Part shown: positions 59,848 through 64,000 of the stretch, piece after piece
Layout of the letters: the number at the start of each line of letters is the position of its first letter
Position numbering within the stretch: the first letter of the stretch is position 1
Source of the DNA: Methylobacterium nodulans ORS 2060
GTDB taxonomy: Bacteria > Pseudomonadota > Alphaproteobacteria > Rhizobiales > Beijerinckiaceae
Direction: 5' to 3'
Assembly: GCF_000022085.1 (NCBI RefSeq)
Contig: NC_011894.1
Coordinates: 1,886,501 to 1,950,500, forward strand
Length of the DNA: 64,000 bases
Made by a program: the position numbers and the translations under genes
The notes under the pieces: model-generated
Seen by the model: the letters and a program-made list of their open reading frames with translations, nothing else
Database searches by the model: none
Told to the model about the DNA's origin: nothing

Positions 59848-60633
59848 ATGGCGGAACGGGGTGGGGCGGTCGCCGCCCTGGCGGCGCGGTTTCGGGAGGG
59901 CACGCCTCTCGTCTCCGCCTGGTGCGGGATCGCCGAGCCGGCCGTGGCGGGACTGCTCGCGGCCGAGCCCGGCTTCGATACCGTCACGCTCGACATGCAG
60001 CACGGCGCCCACGACTTCGACAGTATCGCACGGACCGTCCCGCTGGTGGCGGCCCGCGGCAAGCCGACCATCGCGCGGGTGCCGGTGGGCGCCTTCAGCA
60101 CCGTCTCGCGGCTCTTCGATGCGGGTGTGTCGGCGGTGATCGCCCCGATGGTCAACAGCGCCGAGGATGCCCGGCAATTCGCCGCCTTCGCCAAGTATCC
60201 GCCGCTTGGCGCGCGCAGCTGGGGGCCGCTGCCGGCCCTCGCGCTCTCGGGGCTCCCGGCCGATTCCTACCTCAGGGAGGCGAACGGGTTCTGCCTGTCG
60301 CTCGCCATGGTGGAGACCCGCGAGGCGCTCGACGCCGTCGATGCGATCCTGGCGGTCGAGGGGATCGACGGCATCTTCATCGGGCCCTCCGACCTGTCGA
60401 TCGCGCTCTCGGGCGGGGCCGGCCTCGACCCGGGCGGATCCGTGGTGCGCGCCGCCCTCGACCACGCCCGGGCCCGGGCCCGCGCGGCGGGCAAGCGGAT
60501 CGGCGTCTATGCCCATTCGGCGGCCCGCGCCCGCGAGAACGTTCAGGAGGGCTTCGACCTGATCGCGCTCATGGGCGATGCCGGGCTGCTGCGGCTCGGC
60601 GCCCAGGCGGCGCTGAAGGAAGTGCGGGGATAG
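59848..60633 (+). CDS. HpcH/HpaI-family aldolase
   Basis: 261 residues. Class II pyruvate aldolase fold: VSAWCGIAEPAVAGLLAAEPGFDTVTLDMQHGAHD contains the catalytic region (D-x-QH-G), ARVPVGAFSTVSRLFDAGVSAVIAPMVNSAEDA the substrate Arg and metal loop, AMVETREALDAVDAILAVEGIDGIFIGPSDLS the metal-binding Glu and Asp. Cleaves 2-oxo-3-deoxy acids or related compounds to pyruvate and an aldehyde; exact substrate unknown. GGGAGA is 8 bp before the ATG. Confidence 0.9.
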   Translation: MAERGGAVAALAARFREGTPLVSAWCGIAEPAVAGLLAAEPGFDTVTLDMQHGAHDFDSIARTVPLVAARGKPTIARVPVGAFSTVSRLFDAGVSAVIAPMVNSAEDARQFAAFAKYPPLGARSWGPLPALALSGLPADSYLREANGFCLSLAMVETREALDAVDAILAVEGIDGIFIGPSDLSIALSGGAGLDPGGSVVRAALDHARARARAAGKRIGVYAHSAARARENVQEGFDLIALMGDAGLLRLGAQAALKEVRG

Positions 60634-60666
60634 AGGCAGGCCGGATCCCCGGATCGATCCCTGCTT

Positions 60667-61341
60667 TCACCGGGGGAGGCTCTCACCGAGCCGTTGCGCC
60701 AGAAACAGCCCCGCATGGTGCAGCGCCCCCTCGTCGATGCCGTGGCCCATGCCGGCCGAGAGATGCCATTCCACCGGCACCTCAGCGCCCGAGAGCAGGT
60801 CGGCCGAGAGGAAGAGCGCCTCGACCGGGATGACGTCGTCCTGATCGCCATGGACGAGGAGGACCGGCGGCACGGAGCGGATCGCGGGCTTGAGGCTCTC
60901 GGGCCCCTTGCCCTCCTCGATCACCAGCATCCCGGACAAGCCGACCAGGGCCGCGAGGCGCCGCTTGCGCCGCAGGGCGACGTGGAGCGCCATCATGCAG
61001 CCCTGGCTGAACCCCACCAGGGCGAGGCGGCTCTCGTCGAGCCCGGTCTCGGCGAGCTCCGCGTCCAGGAAGGCATCCAGCGTGGGCGCGGCCCGGTTCA
61101 CGCCGCGCCAGCGTTCGTGCGGGTCCCGGAAGGTGAGGGGGAACCATTGCCGGCCGAAGCCCTGGAGGCAGGGCTCGGGCGCGTGCGGCGACACGAAGGC
61201 GGCATCGGGCAGGAGCGGCTGCCAGGCGTGGGCGAGATCGATCAGGTCGTTGCCGTCGGCCCCGAAGCCGTGCAGCAGCACCACGAGCTGGCGCGGGCGG
61301 CCCGAACGGGGCGGGAGGCGCGGGCCGGTGAGCGTCGTCAT
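60667..61341 (-). CDS. Phospholipase/carboxylesterase family serine hydrolase
   Basis: 224 residues. Alpha/beta hydrolase of the YpfH/acyl-protein-thioesterase type: opening LVVLLHGFGADGNDLIDLAHAWQPLLPDAAFVSPHAPEPC, nucleophile LALVGFSQGCMMALHVALR, acid LLVHGDQDDVIPVEA, histidine SAGMGHGIDEGALHHAG. Cytosolic; substrate unknown. Convergent with the aldolase gene. ATG 61341. Confidence 0.9.
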   Translation of the reverse strand: MTTLTGPRLPPRSGRPRQLVVLLHGFGADGNDLIDLAHAWQPLLPDAAFVSPHAPEPCLQGFGRQWFPLTFRDPHERWRGVNRAAPTLDAFLDAELAETGLDESRLALVGFSQGCMMALHVALRRKRRLAALVGLSGMLVIEEGKGPESLKPAIRSVPPVLLVHGDQDDVIPVEALFLSADLLSGAEVPVEWHLSAGMGHGIDEGALHHAGLFLAQRLGESLPR

Positions 61342-61371
61342 CGCGAGACCTCGGGATCAGGAGGGCGGAAT

Positions 61372-62088
61372 TCAGGAGGGAAGAGGCGCCGCGTCGCGCG
61401 CCTTGGCCACGCGGTAATACGCCCACAGCACCTTGGCGGCGACCCCGCGCCAGGGGCGCCAGAGCTCGGCGCGTTCTTTGAGCGCCGCGGCGCCCGGCCG
61501 GGCATCGAGGCCGTCCGCGAGGCGGGCTGCCTCCTGGAGCGCGAGGTCGCCCGCCGGAAAGGCGTCCGGATGGCCGAGGCAGAACAGCAGGTAGACATCA
61601 GCCGTCCAGGGGCCGATGCCGTGCACCGCGACCATCAGGCGGTGGGCCTCGTCGGCACCGAGGATGTGGAGCGCGTCGAGCGGAAGCCGGCCCGTCCCCA
61701 CCGCCTCCGCCACCGCTCGCAGGGTGCGGATCTTCGGCCCGGAGAGGCCGGCCGCCTTGAGATCCGGGTCCGCCGCGGCCGCGAAGGTCTCAGGGGTCAG
61801 GTCCGGCAGCAGGCGCTTGAGGCGGCCCCAGATCGCGCCCGCGCTCGCGGTCGAGAGCTGCTGGGCGACGATGATGCCGGCCAAGCCCTCGTAGCCCGGC
61901 GGGCGCTTGCGCAGGGGTGGCACCGCGCCTGCGGCGACGATGCGGGCCATCACCGGGTCGCAGGCGGTGAGGGCCTCGACGCCTTCATGCAGCACCGCCT
62001 CCGAATCGAGGAGCCGCGCGGGCGGGCCCGCGGCATCGACGGCGCCGGCAGCAATCCCCATCTGTGGCTCAGCCGCTCTTCGTCCCAT
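61372..62088 (-). CDS. DNA-3-methyladenine glycosylase (AlkA-like)
   Basis: 238 residues. Base-excision enzyme of the helix-hairpin-helix superfamily: IIVAQQLSTASAGAIWGRLKRLL, LSGPKIRTLRAVAEAV, the HhH LMVAVHGIGPWTADVYLLFCLGHPDAFPAGDLALQEAARL containing the catalytic Asp, WRPWRGVAAKVLWAYYRVAK. Removes alkylated bases. The start is unsure: ATG 62088 has GGAGGAG about 11 bp upstream, ATG 62061 is later, and ATG 62133 would overlap gluQ. The divergent gluQ start lies only 7-34 bp away. Confidence 0.88.
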   Translation of the reverse strand: MGRRAAEPQMGIAAGAVDAAGPPARLLDSEAVLHEGVEALTACDPVMARIVAAGAVPPLRKRPPGYEGLAGIIVAQQLSTASAGAIWGRLKRLLPDLTPETFAAAADPDLKAAGLSGPKIRTLRAVAEAVGTGRLPLDALHILGADEAHRLMVAVHGIGPWTADVYLLFCLGHPDAFPAGDLALQEAARLADGLDARPGAAALKERAELWRPWRGVAAKVLWAYYRVAKARDAAPLPS

Positions 62089-62095
62089 CGCCGCC

Positions 62096-62980
62096 GTGTC
62101 TCCTCCGGTCTTCCGCTTCGCCCCGAGCCCCAACGGGCGCCTCCATCTCGGCCATGCCTATTCGGCCCTGCTCAACGCGGCCTTCGCCGACAGAATGCAG
62201 GGCCGCCTCATCCTGCGCCTGGAGGATATCGACATCACGCGCTGCCGGCCGGAGCTGATTGCGGCGATGCTCGACGACCTGCGCTGGCTCGGCCTGCCCT
62301 TCGAGGAGCCGGTGCGGCGCCAATCCGCGCATTTCGCGGAATACGCGGCGGCCCTCGACCGGCTGCGGGCGCGCGGCCTCGTCTATCCGTGCTTCTGCTC
62401 GCGCCGGGAGATCGCGGCGGCGAGCCATGCCCGCGACCCGGACGGGGCGCCGCTCTACCCGGGCACCTGCCGGAGCCTCGCCGCGGCGGAGGCTGAAGCC
62501 CGAATCGCGGCGGGAGAGCCGCATGCATGGCGCCTCGACATGGGGCAGGCCCGCGCCGCGTGCCCGGGGCCGCTCGTGATCGAGAGCTTCGATGAGGCGG
62601 GCGCGGTCACGCAGCGCCTCGCCGCACCGGAGCGCTGGGGCGACGCGGTGCTCGCCCGCAAGGACGCGCCGACGAGCTATCATCTCGCCGTGGTCCATGA
62701 CGACGCGCTGCAGGGCGTCACCCATGTGGTGCGGGGCCGGGATCTCGATGCCGCCACCGACCTGCACCGCCTGCTCCAGGCCCTGCTCGGCCTGCCGGCG
62801 CCCCGCTACCATCACCATGCCCTCCTGGTTGATGCGGAGGGCGGGAAGCTCGCGAAATCGCGCGGCTCCGAGCCGCTTGCGGCCCTGCGCGCCCGGGGCG
62901 TCACCGCCGCGGAGCTGCGCGCGCAATGGGGCTTTGCCGCCGAGGCTCACGCGGAGCGCCCCGAGAAGCGCTCGCGATAG
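62096..62980 (+). CDS. gluQ: Glutamyl-Q tRNA(Asp) synthetase GluQ
   Basis: 294 residues. Truncated GluRS paralogue that attaches glutamate to queuosine in tRNA-Asp. Class I motifs RFAPSPNGRLHLGHAYSALLNA and KLAKSRGS (KMSKS-like); zinc site CFCSRREI...YPGTC; no anticodon-binding domain, as expected. GTG 62096 start fits the alignment start (VFRFAPSP); no ribosome site is visible and upstream frame is open. The 3' end overlaps the convergent regulator gene by 34 bp. Confidence 0.92.
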   Translation: MSPPVFRFAPSPNGRLHLGHAYSALLNAAFADRMQGRLILRLEDIDITRCRPELIAAMLDDLRWLGLPFEEPVRRQSAHFAEYAAALDRLRARGLVYPCFCSRREIAAASHARDPDGAPLYPGTCRSLAAAEAEARIAAGEPHAWRLDMGQARAACPGPLVIESFDEAGAVTQRLAAPERWGDAVLARKDAPTSYHLAVVHDDALQGVTHVVRGRDLDAATDLHRLLQALLGLPAPRYHHHALLVDAEGGKLAKSRGSEPLAALRARGVTAAELRAQWGFAAEAHAERPEKRSR

Positions 62981-63915
62981 GCCCGCGGCCCGGTGCCGAT
63001 CACCCGCAGGAAGCCGCGCCGCATGGTCTCCTCCGATCCGAACCCGCACTGGGCCGCCGCCCGCGCCACGGGCGCGCCCTGCTCCAGCAGCCGGCGGGCC
63101 GCCTCGACCCGGATCTCCTCGACCGCCCGCGCGGGCGTGCGCCCGGTCGCCTGCCGGTAATGGCGCGAGAAGCTGCGGGCGCTCATGGCGGCCCGGTCCG
63201 CCAGGGCCGCGAGCGAGAGGTCGGCCCTCAGGTTCTCGGCGATCCAGGCATGGAGCCGGTCGAAGCGTCCCGCCTCCTGGAGGGCGAGGAGCGTGCTGAA
63301 CTGCGCCTGCCCGCCGGGGCGCTTGAGGAAGATGACGAGCTGGCGGGCCACCGCCAGGGCAGTGGCGCGGCCGAGATCGTCCTCCACCAGGGCGAGGGCG
63401 AGGTCGATGCCCGCCGTGACCCCCGCGGAGGTCCAGACGCTGCCGTCCCGGACGAAGATCGGATCGGGATCGAGCCGCACGGCGGGAAAGCGCGCGGCGA
63501 ACTGGGCGCAGCGACCCCAATGGGTGACCGCGCGCCGGCCGTCGAGGAGCCCCGCCCCGGCGAGCACGAAGGCACCGCTGCAGACGGAGGCCGTGCGGAT
63601 CGCCGCATCGGCTCGGCGCCGGACCCAGGCGAGCAGCGCCGGATCCTCGCTCACCGCATCGACCCCGCGCCCGCCCGCCACCATCAGCGTGTGCAGGGGC
63701 GCGTCGGCCGGGGGCAGGGGCTCGGTGGCGAGCGCGAGGCCGGCCGTGCTCGTCACCGAGGCCTCGGCCGCGACCACGGTGGGGGCATAGGGGAGCGGCG
63801 CGCCTCCTGCGGCCGCGATGTCGTTGGCGGTGGAGAAGACCTGGAGCGGCCCGGCCACGTCGAGCAGCTGGACATCGGGAAAGGCCAGGATCTCGATGCG
63901 GCGTGCGTTTGGCAT
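62947..63915 (-). CDS. GlxA-type AraC-family regulator with DJ-1/PfpI domain
   Basis: 322 residues. N-terminal DJ-1/PfpI-like sensor domain (RRIEILAFPDVQLLDVAGPLQVFSTAN; TASVCSGAFVLAGAGLLDGRRAVTHWG) and C-terminal AraC double helix-turn-helix (LSLAALADRAAMSARSFSRHYRQATGRTPARAVEEIRVEAARRLLEQ; CGFGSEETMRRGFLRVIGTGPRAYRERF). Such regulators usually control an adjacent divergent gene, here the one starting at 63991. ATG 63915 is chosen; ATG 63963 or TTG 63975 would extend it. Confidence 0.9.
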   Translation of the reverse strand: MPNARRIEILAFPDVQLLDVAGPLQVFSTANDIAAAGGAPLPYAPTVVAAEASVTSTAGLALATEPLPPADAPLHTLMVAGGRGVDAVSEDPALLAWVRRRADAAIRTASVCSGAFVLAGAGLLDGRRAVTHWGRCAQFAARFPAVRLDPDPIFVRDGSVWTSAGVTAGIDLALALVEDDLGRATALAVARQLVIFLKRPGGQAQFSTLLALQEAGRFDRLHAWIAENLRADLSLAALADRAAMSARSFSRHYRQATGRTPARAVEEIRVEAARRLLEQGAPVARAAAQCGFGSEETMRRGFLRVIGTGPRAYRERFSGRSA

Positions 63916-63990
63916 GAAGCGAGGGATGTTTGGCGTCTCCGCCAAAGCCTGCGCCGGTAGCATCCGGGCCGTCAATCGGGAGCCGCCGTC

Positions 63991-64000
63991 ATGTCCCTGC
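63991..64000 (+). CDS. Start of a divergent gene, cut by the window end
   Basis: ATGTCCCTGC with GGGAG 8 bp upstream. Only three codons are visible. Divergent from the GlxA-type regulator, so probably its target. Confidence 0.4.

Overview
The window is high-GC DNA that reads as a chromosomal segment of a Methylobacterium-like alphaproteobacterium (Hyphomicrobiales). This is an inference. It rests on the GC-rich codon use, a MucR/Ros regulator, a perfect CtrA box upstream of ftsK, a RegB/RegA (ActSR) redox pair, an intracellular polyhydroxyalkanoate depolymerase, OpgG/OpgH/OpgD glucan genes and several families of interspersed palindromic repeats. Coding density is high. I saw no tRNA, rRNA or CRISPR array.

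Layout. 1-6.0 kb: part of a type II secretion locus on the + strand (C-like fragment, gspD, prepilin peptidase, gspF, gspG, gspI-like); a mosaic of inverted repeats lies inside the translated leader of the last gene. 6.0-13.1 kb: a tightly overlapping minus-strand sulfate operon, cysH-cysD-cysN-cysT-cysW-cysA. Its cysN frame continues without a break into a complete periplasmic sulfate-binding protein, giving a CysN-Sbp fusion. 13.3-17.7 kb: an Lrp/AsnC regulator, then cysJ and cysI; two copies of a long inverted-repeat element flank cysI. Together these genes cover sulfate uptake, activation to APS, APS reduction and sulfite reduction. 17.9-24.7 kb: a branched-chain aminotransferase, a cupin, an esterase, MucR, a cold-shock protein, several very small proteins and a DJ-1/PfpI protein. 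24.8-32.1 kb: ftsK, amtB-glnK, an acyl-CoA thioesterase and a UbiH-like hydroxylase. 32.8-47.1 kb: opgG-opgH, glmU, glmS, a minimal CDF-like transporter, ilvD, opgD with a two-helix membrane protein, and a gamma-glutamyltransferase. 47.15-48.33 kb: an intact IS110-group insertion sequence. 48.6-64 kb: actR/regA, regB, phaZ, a YgjP-type metallopeptidase, small secreted proteins, two GT2 glycosyltransferases, purC, an HpcH aldolase, an esterase, a DNA-3-methyladenine glycosylase, gluQ and a GlxA-type regulator.

The strongest discovery is the IS110 element. It has inserted into an interspersed host repeat, and related copies of that repeat show the empty site. Its about 177-nt left end contains the parts expected of a bridge RNA: a 5' hairpin, a target loop whose two guides match the actual left and right target flanks, and a donor loop whose two guides match the element's own ends, all sharing a CT core. 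The second is the CysN-Sbp fusion, which would join a cytosolic GTPase to a periplasmic binding protein through an internal signal-like segment with no usable internal start codon.
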